A stretch of 64,000 bases of DNA from Ktedonosporobacter rubrisoli. Its GTDB lineage: Bacteria; Chloroflexota; Ktedonobacteria; Ktedonobacterales; Ktedonobacteraceae. The stretch lies in contig NZ_CP035758.1 of the NCBI RefSeq assembly GCF_004208415.1, positions 124,001 to 188,000 of the forward strand, in the 5' to 3' direction. The position numbers and the translations under genes were made by a program. Positions 8,929-18,333 of the stretch are shown in pieces; position 1 is the stretch's first letter; the number at the start of each line of letters is the position of its first letter. The notes beneath the pieces were generated by a model. It was not told the DNA's origin and ran no database searches. It was given only the letters and a program-made list of their open reading frames with translations.

Positions 8929-10371
8929 TCAGGACAGCGAAAGCTCATATGCTTGCCAGGCGCTCGCCAGCCTGGCGATGCCTTCTTGCATTATCTCTGT
9001 GTCCACTAGAAAAGGTAGGCGCACATAGCTCTGATGGGTGCCATCAACCGAGAACATACTCCCAGGGCAGATCAATACGCCATGGCGCAAAGCGAGTTGC
9101 GCTAACTCCTGAGCATTTCCTGCAGGCAGACGCAACCAACCAAAATAGCCTCCTGCAGGGCGCCGCCATTGCCAGGACGGTAGATATGCCGCTAACAGCT
9201 GCTCCATAGCTGCTAATCTCTCCTTCACATCGCGCTGGCGAGCTGCACGAATCTGCTCGATCCGTTGCATCACGCGCAAGGCAATAGCCTGCGAGACAAG
9301 ACCGGTTCCCAGATCGGCCCTTTCTTTAAGCTGCAACAGTCGTTCAATAATGGTTTCTGCAGCCCGTATCCAGCCAATACGCAGCCCGGACCAGAACATT
9401 TTATCCAGCGAGCCAACGGCAAGAACAGGGCCTTGCCGACAAAAAGAAGCAATAGGCGGTGGTACGTCTTCCTCTCCAAAGCGGACATCCACGAACGTCA
9501 TATCCTCAAGGAGCGGCATTCTAGTCTCGGCCACAAGGCGAGCTATCTCCTGACGTGCATGTGTTGGCATAAGCGTTCCAGTGGGATTCTGAAAGGTAGG
9601 GGTCAGGTAGAGTAGGCGTGGAATAGTAGTCTTGCACAGCTCGCGTAATTCAGGCAGCTGTATGCCCCGGTCACCCACAGATAGTGGAGCGAGTTGTGCA
9701 CCATATCCCCGAAAGATATCAATAGCGCCAAAATAGGTAGGATTTTCCAGCGCCACAACTTCTCCACGCTGGACGTAGAGTTGCGCGATCAGCGCTATTG
9801 CCTGTTGTGCTCCTGTGGTTACCAGAATCTGGTGTGCCGAGGTCGGCAAACCGCAACGGCTCAAGTAGCTAGCTATCTCCTGACATAATGGTAACCAGCC
9901 TTGCGGCGAATAACTACGCTGCGCCATCACCCACTCTATATCGCTGGCCGTCAGAGCGAAATCGCTAGCTGCTATCTCGGCTAAGGGGCCGGGCGTACCA
10001 ACTGACAAATCTATCAATATCTGCTGTTGCGTTGAGGGCAGGTGCCAGGGAATATTGGGAGCCGCGAGGCCGATCGGAGGCACATACGTTTTGCCCAGGG
10101 GCAACGAACGCACCCAGGTTCCACTGCCTTGCAAGCGATCTACCCAGCCCTCTTGCTCAAGTAAGCGATATGCTCCTAGAACCGTAGTACGGCTCACGGC
10201 CAGAGCCTGGGCCAGCACGCGCTCAGCAGGTAAACGAGTTAGAGGGGCAATATCTCCACGTTGGATAGCTGCTTGCATGCTTGTAGCAAGCTGGCGATAA
10301 AGCGCTCCCCGCCCGGCAGACCAGGGGCCCAGTACCTGAAGAAGTTGCTGCATTTCCATATGACATACCAT
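8929..10371 (-). CDS. MocR-type regulator: GntR HTH fused to PLP aminotransferase domain
   Basis: This 480-aa protein has a GntR winged helix at about residues 20-90 and a fold-type-I aminotransferase domain from about 115. PLP-site residues are in place: Asn262-Pro-Thr-Gly, Asp290 and the Schiff-base Lys324 in SLDKMF. MocR proteins use PLP or its adducts as effectors (for example PdxR and GabR). It is divergent from the aminotransferase at 10505, which is the likely target. The start could also be the ATG a few codons in (10359 or 10353); no strong ribosome site separates them. Confidence 0.9.
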   Translation of the reverse strand: MVCHMEMQQLLQVLGPWSAGRGALYRQLATSMQAAIQRGDIAPLTRLPAERVLAQALAVSRTTVLGAYRLLEQEGWVDRLQGSGTWVRSLPLGKTYVPPIGLAAPNIPWHLPSTQQQILIDLSVGTPGPLAEIAASDFALTASDIEWVMAQRSYSPQGWLPLCQEIASYLSRCGLPTSAHQILVTTGAQQAIALIAQLYVQRGEVVALENPTYFGAIDIFRGYGAQLAPLSVGDRGIQLPELRELCKTTIPRLLYLTPTFQNPTGTLMPTHARQEIARLVAETRMPLLEDMTFVDVRFGEEDVPPPIASFCRQGPVLAVGSLDKMFWSGLRIGWIRAAETIIERLLQLKERADLGTGLVSQAIALRVMQRIEQIRAARQRDVKERLAAMEQLLAAYLPSWQWRRPAGGYFGWLRLPAGNAQELAQLALRHGVLICPGSMFSVDGTHQSYVRLPFLVDTEIMQEGIARLASAWQAYELSLS

Positions 10372-10504
10372 TTAGCTCTTAATTGGATATACTTTTGCCA
10401 TCCTTTGTGCTTTATCATGGTTATATAACACTTGTCAAGAAGAGCCCATCCGGGCAGATAAGCCTGCATAGCAAATTCATTTTTTCAGAAAGGATGCGTT
10501 TCCC

Positions 10505-11644
10505 ATGTCTCTTTATACCCTCCCCGAATCTCTGCTTGAGCGCTGGTTTGCCCAATTCGAATTCGTGCCAGGAATGCACATGCTGGCAGCCAGCTGGCCC
10601 TCATCGGTCACCACACGAGAGCTGCTTGGCCTGGAAGAGCCCGAAACAACAACGCGATATCTTGAGCTTAATCTTGATTACATCGAGAATCCCGGCACCG
10701 AAAGCCTGCGCCAGGCCATCGCCAATCTTTATACCAGGCTGGATGCTCAGGATATCCGTACCATGTCAGGAGCAAGCGAAGCTCTCTCGCTGCTGATCTT
10801 GACCCGCACTCAGCCTGGCGACAATATACTCGTTGAAGATCCGGGTTACGAAACAATTACAGGAATAGCCCAATCGCGCGGTATTGAGGTGCGTCGTTTC
10901 TCTCGGCAAATAGAGCAAGATTGGAAGCCAGACCTTGCCAAGCTCGCCGGGCTTGCTGATAGGCGCACGCGGCTGATCTCTCTCACTCATGCCCACCATC
11001 CAACCGGCGCACTTCTCCAGAAAGAGGATATGCAAGCTATCGCGCAAATCGCCGAGAAAGTGGGAGCGCTCATTGTCAGCGATGAAGTCTTTCGCTTGAT
11101 CACGCTCGATGGCACCACGGCGCCTTCGTTTATCGATGTTGTTGAGCAAGCTGTAGTTCTTGGGGATATGAGTAAGCCCTGGGGCCTGGGAGGGCTACGC
11201 ATCGGCTGGGTTGCCAGCCGCGATCACGAGTTACTCCAACAGTTGAGCGCTGCACGTGACTATTCGAGCATGTCTAGCAGTGCCCCTGGCGAGTTCCTGG
11301 CCGAGATAGCACTGCGTCAGACGGAAAATATTATGGCTCCGCGCTTGGCTGCCGCGCGCTCTAATCTACGGCGCCTGGCGCAGGCTATCGCAACAAGCCG
11401 GCAAGCGCTGCGCTGGTCGCGCCCGCAGGCTGGTTATACTGCGTTTGTACAACTTCCTTTCGCCACAAAATCCTTTTGCCGCTATCTAGCCGAGGAAAAA
11501 CGCTTGCTTCTCTTGCCTGGATATGTCTATGGAAAAGCGTATGAGCAATTTGTGCGCATTGGCTTTGGAGCTGACGCGCTCCAATTTGCCGAAGACCTTG
11601 ACATACTGCTGCAAGAATTAGAAAAGTGGCAGAGCCATGTATAG
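10505..11644 (+). CDS. aminotransferase class I/II, PLP-dependent
   Basis: A 379-aa fold-type-I enzyme. HHPTG at about 164-168 stands where NPTG is usual, SDE at 192-194 supplies the PLP-pairing Asp, and the Schiff-base Lys is Lys224 in DMSKPWG. AAAGGA is 11 bp before the ATG. This branch includes capreomycidine-synthase-like and other less studied aminotransferases. It is divergent from a MocR regulator, an arrangement typical of PLP-linked amino-acid or amine catabolism. The substrate is not predictable. Confidence 0.88.
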   Translation: MSLYTLPESLLERWFAQFEFVPGMHMLAASWPSSVTTRELLGLEEPETTTRYLELNLDYIENPGTESLRQAIANLYTRLDAQDIRTMSGASEALSLLILTRTQPGDNILVEDPGYETITGIAQSRGIEVRRFSRQIEQDWKPDLAKLAGLADRRTRLISLTHAHHPTGALLQKEDMQAIAQIAEKVGALIVSDEVFRLITLDGTTAPSFIDVVEQAVVLGDMSKPWGLGGLRIGWVASRDHELLQQLSAARDYSSMSSSAPGEFLAEIALRQTENIMAPRLAAARSNLRRLAQAIATSRQALRWSRPQAGYTAFVQLPFATKSFCRYLAEEKRLLLLPGYVYGKAYEQFVRIGFGADALQFAEDLDILLQELEKWQSHV

Positions 11645-11860
11645 TAGGGCGCGCAACAATAGTAACGCTATCACAGTAAGCTGAGCTGGGACACGTTAAG
11701 AGCATTTTGATTTGTAGCTTGTATGAATGTTGCAAGCTGGTAGCTAAAGGGATTGTGGGAGAAGAATGCTGAGCGCTCAGCACTTTTCTCCGCTTAGCAC
11801 CTGTGCCTGCGCTTATAAATGTTCTGAAGCGAAACTGGAGAAGGCAGGTTCTCTCTCAGC

Positions 11861-12037
11861 TTATTCCGTCTCCAAATCGTGGAGAAAGACCTCTCCTCCG
11901 CGAGCAAGGGCTTGCGGGCGCCTTCGTCGTAAGAAGAGCAGGTACGCCATCCCCAATACAACCCAGATGAGGAGAAGCAGCAAGGCATGATTTACCGGGT
12001 AAGAAGGAGGCTTAGATACTATGTGAAGTACCGCCAT
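11861..12037 (-). pseudogene. possible C-terminal remnant of an amino-acid permease
   Basis: A short reading frame overlapping the end of the SDR gene encodes about 58 residues: one hydrophobic helix (ALLLLLIWVVLGMAYLLFL), four Arg, then an acidic tail. A last transmembrane helix followed by RRRRP and a GGEVF tail resembles the extreme C-terminus of APC-type permeases. Without the other helices it would be a relic, but it could also be a genuine small membrane protein coupled to the SDR gene. The rest of 11645-11860 shows no gene. Confidence 0.3.
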
Positions 12038-12797
12038 TAACATCAATCTCAGCACCGGTGAGCGTCACAACCTGCTTGGAGGCCAGAAACAGAGCTAGCG
12101 CGGCAATCTCTTCAGGCTTGGTCATATGTCCCCCCACAAAGTCAGCAGAGCGTTCCTGCTCAAGCTGTTCCACGGACAAACCACTCATTTCCGCCTGCTG
12201 CTCCAAAAGGCGAACAGCACGCTGAGTGCGCGTAAGGGAGGGACTGATGGCGTTAACCAGAATGTTGTGAGGCTTGAGCGTCAAGGCTAATCCCTTCGTG
12301 AAGTTACGAATGGCTGCATTAGTAGCGGCCCCTGGTAAGAAGCTGGGAGAAGGCTCCTTACCGAAAGCCCCAATCACATTGATGATACGCCCTCCACCGG
12401 CTTCAATCAAATGGGGAATCACCTCGCGCGTAAGACGCATATAGCCAAAGAATTTGAGCTGCATTGCTGCCATCCATTGCTCGTCGGGAATTTCCAGGAA
12501 AGGCCCGCCCATCGCGCTACCAGCATTATTAAACAAAATATCGATATGCCCAAATCGGCTTACGGTCTCCTCCACAACGCGTTTCACGTCCTCTAACTGG
12601 TTCAGATCTGCCACCACAGCTAAACCTTCACCACCTGCAGCTTCAATCTCGCTGACAGTCTTTCTCAATGGCTCAATACTGCGCCCAACAGCTGTAACTT
12701 TGGCCCCCTCGCCGGCAAAGGCCACCGCCGTGGCCTGCCCAATGCCCGCACTTCCTCCGGTAACAATTACTACCTTATCTTGTAAACCTAAATCCAT
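12012..12797 (-). CDS. SDR-fold protein lacking the canonical catalytic Tyr and Lys
   Basis: A 261-aa protein with an intact cofactor motif (TGGSAGIG at 13-20) and NNAG at 90-93. The active-site segment reads PGAATNAA: Gly156 stands at the Tyr position and Asn160 at the Lys position, and the usual Ser before it is replaced in NVIGAFG. It may use another mechanism or act as a binding protein. AGGTGAA immediately precedes the ATG. Its neighbours are unrelated single genes. Confidence 0.85.
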   Translation of the reverse strand: MDLGLQDKVVIVTGGSAGIGQATAVAFAGEGAKVTAVGRSIEPLRKTVSEIEAAGGEGLAVVADLNQLEDVKRVVEETVSRFGHIDILFNNAGSAMGGPFLEIPDEQWMAAMQLKFFGYMRLTREVIPHLIEAGGGRIINVIGAFGKEPSPSFLPGAATNAAIRNFTKGLALTLKPHNILVNAISPSLTRTQRAVRLLEQQAEMSGLSVEQLEQERSADFVGGHMTKPEEIAALALFLASKQVVTLTGAEIDVNGGTSHSI

Positions 12798-12911
12798 TTC
12801 ACCTATTCCCTGCTTTCACTAGCAACGATTAGCTGTCGCCAGACATATTTTAATTCGAAGCACTTAAAGCCTTACGAGAAAAAACAAAATTTCTCATACC
12901 GTGGGCTACCT

Positions 12912-13346
12912 TTAACGTAGCTCATGTGCAAAGTGATAGGCGCTGATATGCAGTCCCTGGTTAAAGTAGAAACGATGGGCAGTCTGCCGCTGCGGACCCG
13001 AATCAAGATGGAGCTGATCGCAGCCCAATCCTCTGGCCTCGGCAAACAACCATTCCATCAAACTACCAGCATGCCCCTTACCACGAAACTTGGCAAGGGT
13101 GATGAGATCATCGACATACAGCACATACCCCCAGGCCAGGGTGTGCAGAAAACGAAAACCAGCTAGAGCCTGTGGCTCTTCGAGCCCATCTTCAAACGCT
13201 CCTATCAGCCGATAGCCTTCCGGCCGTTGCTGGTGATTGATCTGCTCAATCATAGCCTCGCGCGAGCTCAGATGAGGTCGTAATTCAAGAAACGCAGTGT
13301 AAGCTAAGCCGGTCTCTTCCGGCCCAATCTCGCGTACAGTCGCCAT
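12912..13346 (-). CDS. GNAT family N-acetyltransferase
   Basis: A 144-aa acetyl-CoA-dependent transferase. The CoA-binding loop is KFRGKGHAGSLMEWL near residues 88-102, followed by a beta strand with HLDSGPQRQTAHRFYFNQG, typical of the C-terminal half of the fold. GGAGAG lies 8 bp upstream of the ATG. The acceptor is unknown. Confidence 0.85.
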   Translation of the reverse strand: MATVREIGPEETGLAYTAFLELRPHLSSREAMIEQINHQQRPEGYRLIGAFEDGLEEPQALAGFRFLHTLAWGYVLYVDDLITLAKFRGKGHAGSLMEWLFAEARGLGCDQLHLDSGPQRQTAHRFYFNQGLHISAYHFAHELR

Positions 13347-14051
13347 AGCAAATTCTCTCCTACCTTTTTGAGGCCCATTATAGAGCGATGGTAATCAGCG
13401 ACACAAGCACCAATCTCAACAAAGAGCACCAGCCAAACTCTTTATAAGTAGCACCGCCTGGTATCCTCTGATAGCCTGAAAAGAATCCAGCCAGTACATA
13501 GTAAGCGCATAGGATAACATTCCTCCTGTATAGCGCTACATTCTGGCGTCTGTATATGCAAGACCAGGATAAAGGGTACAACTTAGCTTAAAAATCTGCT
13601 CTTGACAAACCGAGCATCTTAGTTTATCTTAGTGATATCCCTAAAGCTAATATAAATCTTTCATCTTACTTATCAGCTCCCAACACATCCTTACCTCCCA
13701 GAAGAAAAGTGAAGCTAGACGAACCGTTAGCAACCCTCCAATACAGTAGCCAGCAACGCAGAACTACACTCACAACTCTTTTTAAGGCTTGCTGACCCTT
13801 CTCGCTTACGCTTCCTGCCTTTACGCTCCAGGCAACCTTACTTATAACGAGATGTAGCAGTAGCCCCTAGTATGCACGGAGCCATCATTCCACATCATTT
13901 CCCCCTTATGCGTAATGGTATTATCTGACTGGGAAGCCGCACGTACCGCACATCCAACATGCCACAAAAACATATTCTCGTTGTACTTCAGTTGAATACT
14001 AGCTAGCATATATCCTGGTAAATAGTCTCACATAGGAAGGATTGGATTTCA
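13347..14051. other. 705-bp intergenic stretch without a convincing gene
   Basis: Apart from the promoter at 13602-13630 I see no gene. A 67-codon frame on the minus strand (13378-13581) has no ribosome site and no family features. The 400 bp after the promoter could be a long untranslated leader for the MFS gene or hold a small RNA; no riboswitch class was recognised. Confidence 0.4.
13602..13630 (+). promoter_or_regulatory. sigma-70-like promoter far upstream of the MFS gene
   Basis: TTGACA at 13602-13607 is exactly 17 bp from TATCTT at 13625-13630. The next gene on this strand starts at 14052, so the transcript would carry a leader of about 415 nt. Confidence 0.45.
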
Positions 14052-15335
14052 ATGCTAAAATCCCTTACCGACGACCATCTTCGCTTTGCCCGTGCCCTGC
14101 AATCACGCCCTTTCGCGCTATTATGGGCCGGCCAAACAGTCTCACGCCTGGGTGACTTTGCCTTTAATACAGCTCTGGCCTGGCAAGTACTACTGCTTAC
14201 CGGATCGGGTGCAGCAATGGGCACAGTCCTCATTGCTAGCAATATTCCCCAGCTCATTTTTCTTCTCATTGGGGGAATTGCAGCTGATCGCCTTCCTCGT
14301 CTACTCATCCTGCTTTGCTCCGATATTGGACGCGCGCTAGCTGTTCTACTGATCGCACTTCTAGGTTGGCTCCATCTCCTTCAGCTCTGGCATCTGATTG
14401 GCCTCTCGCTACTTTTTGGAGTTGCCAGCGGCTTCTTCTTTCCTACCTATCAAGCCCTGCCTGCGCAATTAGTTGAACGCGAGATGCTAAACTCCGCCAA
14501 CACGCTTAATAGCACGAGTAAACAAATAGGGATTCTGCTTGGACCACTCCTTGGAGCAAGCTTTGTAGCCATGGTCGGCCCGGCGCTAGCCTTTGCCTTC
14601 GACGGCGCATCATTCGCTATTTCAGCTCTATGTATCATACTTATCGGCCCAATAAGCAGCAAAGTACCACAATTAGAGTCTCAGGAGGCAGACAAAACTC
14701 TACCAGCAGGAAAATTTCACAAGCTACTTTACGATATACGTGAAGGCCTGGGTTATGTTCTCAGCTCATCCTGGCTCTGGGTAACTATCTTGATCGCCTC
14801 GGTGGCCAATATTGCGCTGAGTGGCCCATTGCAGGTAGCTTTGCCCAAGCTGGTCATGTATGCCTTTAAAAGTGGGATCTGGCTACTAGGAACCATTGGC
14901 ACATTTGAGTCGCTTGGCGCGCTTATTGGCACCATTCTTATCGGTCAGGCATCCCATCTCCGAAGCCGTGGGCTAATTGCTTATCTTGCTTTTCTTCTCA
15001 GCGGCTTTGGCCTACTTATTCTAGGCCTTCCCTTTGCCAGCCTTAATCCGCTTATCTTTGCTATCGCAGCATCTCTTCTTATCGGTTTTGGCACCAATGT
15101 CTTTAATATCATCTGGACTTGTGTCTTGCAAGAGTTGGTCCCGCCAGACAAGCAGGGACGTGTCTTCAGCATCGATGCCTTAGGCTCTCTAGGCTTTATG
15201 ACCATAGGGTTCGCCCTGGCCGGCATGGCTACCGATACCCTTGGGCCATCCTGGGTTTTTCTAATAGGAGGCCTGCTACAAATCGCTCTGATCCTGATAG
15301 GTCTCTGTGTACCAGGTATTCGCAAGCTTGAATAA
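14052..15335 (+). CDS. MFS transporter, EntS/DHA3-like exporter
   Basis: A 427-aa integral membrane protein with about 12 helices. The N-terminus (SRPFALLWAGQTVSRLGDFAFNTALAW is summarised here as residues 17-43) has the pattern of the MFS_3/transmembrane secretion effector group, and GGIAADRLPR at about 74-83 is the conserved loop 2-3 motif. Such proteins export macrolides or siderophores. AGGAAGGA precedes the ATG. It is a single gene ending before a bidirectional hairpin. Confidence 0.88.
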   Translation: MLKSLTDDHLRFARALQSRPFALLWAGQTVSRLGDFAFNTALAWQVLLLTGSGAAMGTVLIASNIPQLIFLLIGGIAADRLPRLLILLCSDIGRALAVLLIALLGWLHLLQLWHLIGLSLLFGVASGFFFPTYQALPAQLVEREMLNSANTLNSTSKQIGILLGPLLGASFVAMVGPALAFAFDGASFAISALCIILIGPISSKVPQLESQEADKTLPAGKFHKLLYDIREGLGYVLSSSWLWVTILIASVANIALSGPLQVALPKLVMYAFKSGIWLLGTIGTFESLGALIGTILIGQASHLRSRGLIAYLAFLLSGFGLLILGLPFASLNPLIFAIAASLLIGFGTNVFNIIWTCVLQELVPPDKQGRVFSIDALGSLGFMTIGFALAGMATDTLGPSWVFLIGGLLQIALILIGLCVPGIRKLE

Positions 15336-15473
15336 AGCCTATTTTAGAGGCGCGCATTCAGCTTAATTCTGGCAAACGGAGACTAGATTCTCGTCGCCTG
15401 AGGAAACTGGCAAAGCCTCTTATATGGGAAAGGAGCGCATTCAAGGACTGGTATGTCAGAGCTTACTTAGAGA

Positions 15474-15505
15474 GGAAGCTTTTCTTGCAATTGAGAAAAG
15501 CTTCC
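15474..15505. terminator. bidirectional hairpin between convergent genes
   Basis: A perfect 12-bp stem (GGAAGCTTTTCT with its complement) closes an 8-nt loop between the MFS gene and the ferritin-like gene. It can serve both strands. Confidence 0.6.
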
Positions 15506-15536
15506 CCTCACACCATTCTATCCCGTCAACAAGATT

Positions 15537-16316
15537 CTATGAGCACGACACTGCGAAGGGTTTACGATACACGACGCCCTGGTCTTCTGTGCTCGCTTGA
15601 TGATACTCATAGCTATTCCCATTTTTGGGGCTGAGATAACCAGCTTTTTTCACAAGTGCTGGCGCATCGCCTACTTTGGCAATGAGAACAGGAGAAAATG
15701 CCCAGTCATCGGCCGGCTCAAGCCCACCGATGAAACGCCCCAAGGCCCGATGTTCGGCCTCTACAGTCGCAATCTGGCCGGCAATCTGGGCTAAATCTGA
15801 GCGTCCATGTGCACAAAACTCCCTGATAGCAGAGAGGAAAGCTGAGTCAAAGACACCTTCAAGCTGCTGCTGAGTCGCAATAAATGCAGACAGGTTTTCG
15901 AAAGTTGTTGAGCCATGAGGAAAGCTAAATGTGCTGGCGAGAGCTTTTCCACCAGCTGCCGCGAAATAGAGCTCGTGAATCTGTTCTTCAACGAGAGCAG
16001 CCTTGAGAACATCAAGTTTGGCACCTTGAATACCCAGCTTATCAGCGTTTTTAATGCCATTTGTATAGAAGGTTACCGCTAGCCGCTCTGCAGTTCGCGC
16101 AATAGTAAAAATGTCCTGGATGGAAGTCAGGCAATCAGCATGATTGGTTGGAGCGGCATGCGCATTGAGCATAGGTAATGCTGCCATAGCAGTTCCGCCA
16201 AGGCCAGCAGCGCCTACAGCTCCAGCCACCGCCCCTTTTATCAATGTACGCCGCGATTTGCTCGGGAGCGAAGCGGATGTTGGCTCGCCAACATCCATCT
16301 GATGAAATTGTTGCAT
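15537..16316 (-). CDS. ferritin-like domain protein with Tat-type signal
   Basis: A 259-aa probably exported protein. A twin-arginine motif SRRTLIKG at about residues 21-28 is followed by a Gly/Ala-rich hydrophobic stretch and an AHAA cleavage region. The mature part resembles Ferritin_2/DUF4439-type helical bundles, with possible iron ligands in TAERLAVTFY, EEQIHELYF and TVEAEHRALGR. Export in folded form fits a metal-loaded protein. No strong ribosome site is seen at the first ATG; the ATG six codons later is an alternative start. Confidence 0.8.
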   Translation of the reverse strand: MQQFHQMDVGEPTSASLPSKSRRTLIKGAVAGAVGAAGLGGTAMAALPMLNAHAAPTNHADCLTSIQDIFTIARTAERLAVTFYTNGIKNADKLGIQGAKLDVLKAALVEEQIHELYFAAAGGKALASTFSFPHGSTTFENLSAFIATQQQLEGVFDSAFLSAIREFCAHGRSDLAQIAGQIATVEAEHRALGRFIGGLEPADDWAFSPVLIAKVGDAPALVKKAGYLSPKNGNSYEYHQASTEDQGVVYRKPFAVSCS

Positions 16317-16826
16317 AAAATGTTACATAACCCTTTCCACGTAGTTTTAGCGATTATTTTGTCAGTAAAATCGCCATATTGAGCTGTTTACAGATTTCTC
16401 GTCTGTGTATAAAGAACAAAGGCAAGTCTGCAACAGTTCTCCTTAAGAGATGCATAGGAGGACATATTACCTCAGCCTATCTCCTCCTTTTATGATACGT
16501 GCCAAATCTATAAATGGATCACAGCAATTTTCTATATAGAATGAAGTAAATGTACAGCTTGGAGAAGGGAAAATATAGCCCTCTTAAAACTTCTCGCCCC
16601 TCCATATTGAGGGCACAGGTCTAGATGACAATTTGATGACAAAACAGAGCAGCCATGTTCACCTCTCTGTCATCCTTCGCCCCTATACTGGAGCTACATG
16701 CCTATATGTTGAGCATAAGAATGTGAAGAGAGAAGTAATAAAACAGGCATTTTACATGCCCTGGCCAACTAACAAGATCTATAAGATTCTCAGAAAGCTG
16801 GCGTTAAGCAAAGAGGTGAGTGGAGT
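16317..16826. other. 510-bp intergenic stretch
   Basis: It holds the upstream regions of two divergent genes. A 65-codon frame at 16633-16830, ending in an ATGA overlap with the next gene, has no family features and no good ribosome site, so I do not call it. The octamer GATGACAA occurs twice near 16624-16642. Confidence 0.35.
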
Positions 16827-18263
16827 ATGACCCATCTATGGGAACAAGGCAATGTTGTGAGCTGGAGCAGAACGCAACGCTCTCATTGTTACATTTTTAA
16901 AGCCAATGATATCGCAGATCTCACATATGCCATGGCGATGGCCCGTACAAAAGGTCTCTCAGTAATCCCGCACGGAGCAGGACACAGCTATACTGATGCT
17001 GCATTGAACAGCGAGGGCCTGCTCATCGACACAACAGGCATGCATCGTATTCTCTCCTGGGATGCTGAGCAAGGAATTATGCAGGTCGAGCCAGGCGTAA
17101 CTATAGGCGAGGTGGCTCGCCTGGCGCTAGCAGATTGCTGGTGGCCTGCGATTACTCCATCGACGGCTGAGGCTACTATTGGTGGCTGCGTTGCTATGAA
17201 TGTCAATGGTAAAAATGCCTGGAAATATGGCTCGTTTGGCGAGCATGTGCTCTCCCTCACGGTACTATTGGCAAGCGGACAAACGCTTACACTTTCTCCC
17301 ACAAACCATCCTGAGTTGTTTCGGGCCTTTGTAGGAAGCGCCGGTTTATTGGGCATCATCACCTCTGTGACGCTACAACTGCAGCGTATCCCTTCGGCAT
17401 ATGTCGATGTTCGTCTACGTTCGGCGACTTCATTAAATGAACTCTTACAGATCCTGGGGGAAGAGCAAGCTGCCGACTTCCTGGAAGGCTGGGTAGATGG
17501 CTTTGCTCGTGGAGACCAGTTGGGTCGCGGGATTGCCACGTCTGCCTTGTACAGAGCAACCAGTAACCGCGCTCGCTGGCCGCTACCAGCCCTTTCCATC
17601 CCAGAACAATTGAAGCAAGATATTGCGCGCTGTTCCGGCACATTAGGCCGGCCCGTGCTCAAAGAGACAGTTCGTAGCGCAAACAAAGCCATGTATTGCT
17701 GGAGTAAATGGTGGGGGAGCAAAAGAAGCTGGCAGCAATCTCTTTTTCACGCAACCTATTACGCGCCTGCAATGTTTACAGGTTATCAAGCTCTTTTGCC
17801 CCAGGGCGCTGAAACCTTTCAGGCCTTTGTACCTTATACCCAGGCAGAAGTTCTTTTCAAAGAAATGCTCCAGCGCTCACAAGCTAACAACTTCATTCCA
17901 CTTTGGTGCACTATTAAACGCCATCGCCAGGACAGTTTCCTCCTCGGCTACCAGCTTGATGGCTACTCGCTAGAGCTCAATTATCAGGTGGCTTCGCGCA
18001 CAATCCAGCAACTGCGCGGTATGCTTCAGGGGCTGATGGAGCTCGTAATCGCGGCGGGAGGAAGATTCTATCTCGCCAAAGATTCGCTACTCACTAACAG
18101 GCTGTATCGTCGCAGCATTGGAGATCAAACAGTCGAGGCATTTCTTAAGCTGAAGCAGTTCTATGATCCCGAAATGCGCTTTCAATCGAATCTATTCCAT
18201 CGTGTATTTCAAGCCTCTCTGCCCGCTACCAATGAGCTATGCTACGCTCGGGAGAGGAGATAG
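16827..18263 (+). CDS. FAD-binding oxidoreductase, DprE1/aldonolactone-oxidase-like
   Basis: A 478-aa flavoprotein of the VAO/PCMH fold. The FAD-binding half has PHGAGHSYTDAALN near residues 48-61 and TIGGCVAMNVNGKNAWKYGSFG (residues 123-144), where the NGKN-x-GSFG arrangement resembles decaprenylphosphoryl-ribose 2-oxidase. The C-terminal half ends with a YDPEMRFQSNLF helix typical of sugar-1,4-lactone oxidases and DprE1. It is followed closely by a PIG-L deacetylase and a glycosidase-like gene, suggesting sugar or glycolipid modification. The exact substrate is not known. Confidence 0.82.
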   Translation: MTHLWEQGNVVSWSRTQRSHCYIFKANDIADLTYAMAMARTKGLSVIPHGAGHSYTDAALNSEGLLIDTTGMHRILSWDAEQGIMQVEPGVTIGEVARLALADCWWPAITPSTAEATIGGCVAMNVNGKNAWKYGSFGEHVLSLTVLLASGQTLTLSPTNHPELFRAFVGSAGLLGIITSVTLQLQRIPSAYVDVRLRSATSLNELLQILGEEQAADFLEGWVDGFARGDQLGRGIATSALYRATSNRARWPLPALSIPEQLKQDIARCSGTLGRPVLKETVRSANKAMYCWSKWWGSKRSWQQSLFHATYYAPAMFTGYQALLPQGAETFQAFVPYTQAEVLFKEMLQRSQANNFIPLWCTIKRHRQDSFLLGYQLDGYSLELNYQVASRTIQQLRGMLQGLMELVIAAGGRFYLAKDSLLTNRLYRRSIGDQTVEAFLKLKQFYDPEMRFQSNLFHRVFQASLPATNELCYARERR

Positions 18264-18333
18264 CGATGTTTCCTTCACTTGATCTTATATCAAGCCTCCC
18301 GTTGCTATATAGGAGGGATAGAGCAATAAGACT

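Noticed and set aside
13378..13581. 67-codon minus-strand gene
   Set aside because: No ribosome site and no recognisable features; probably chance.
16633..16830. 65-codon gene overlapping the FAD oxidase start
   Set aside because: No ribosome site, no family features; the ATGA overlap alone is weak.
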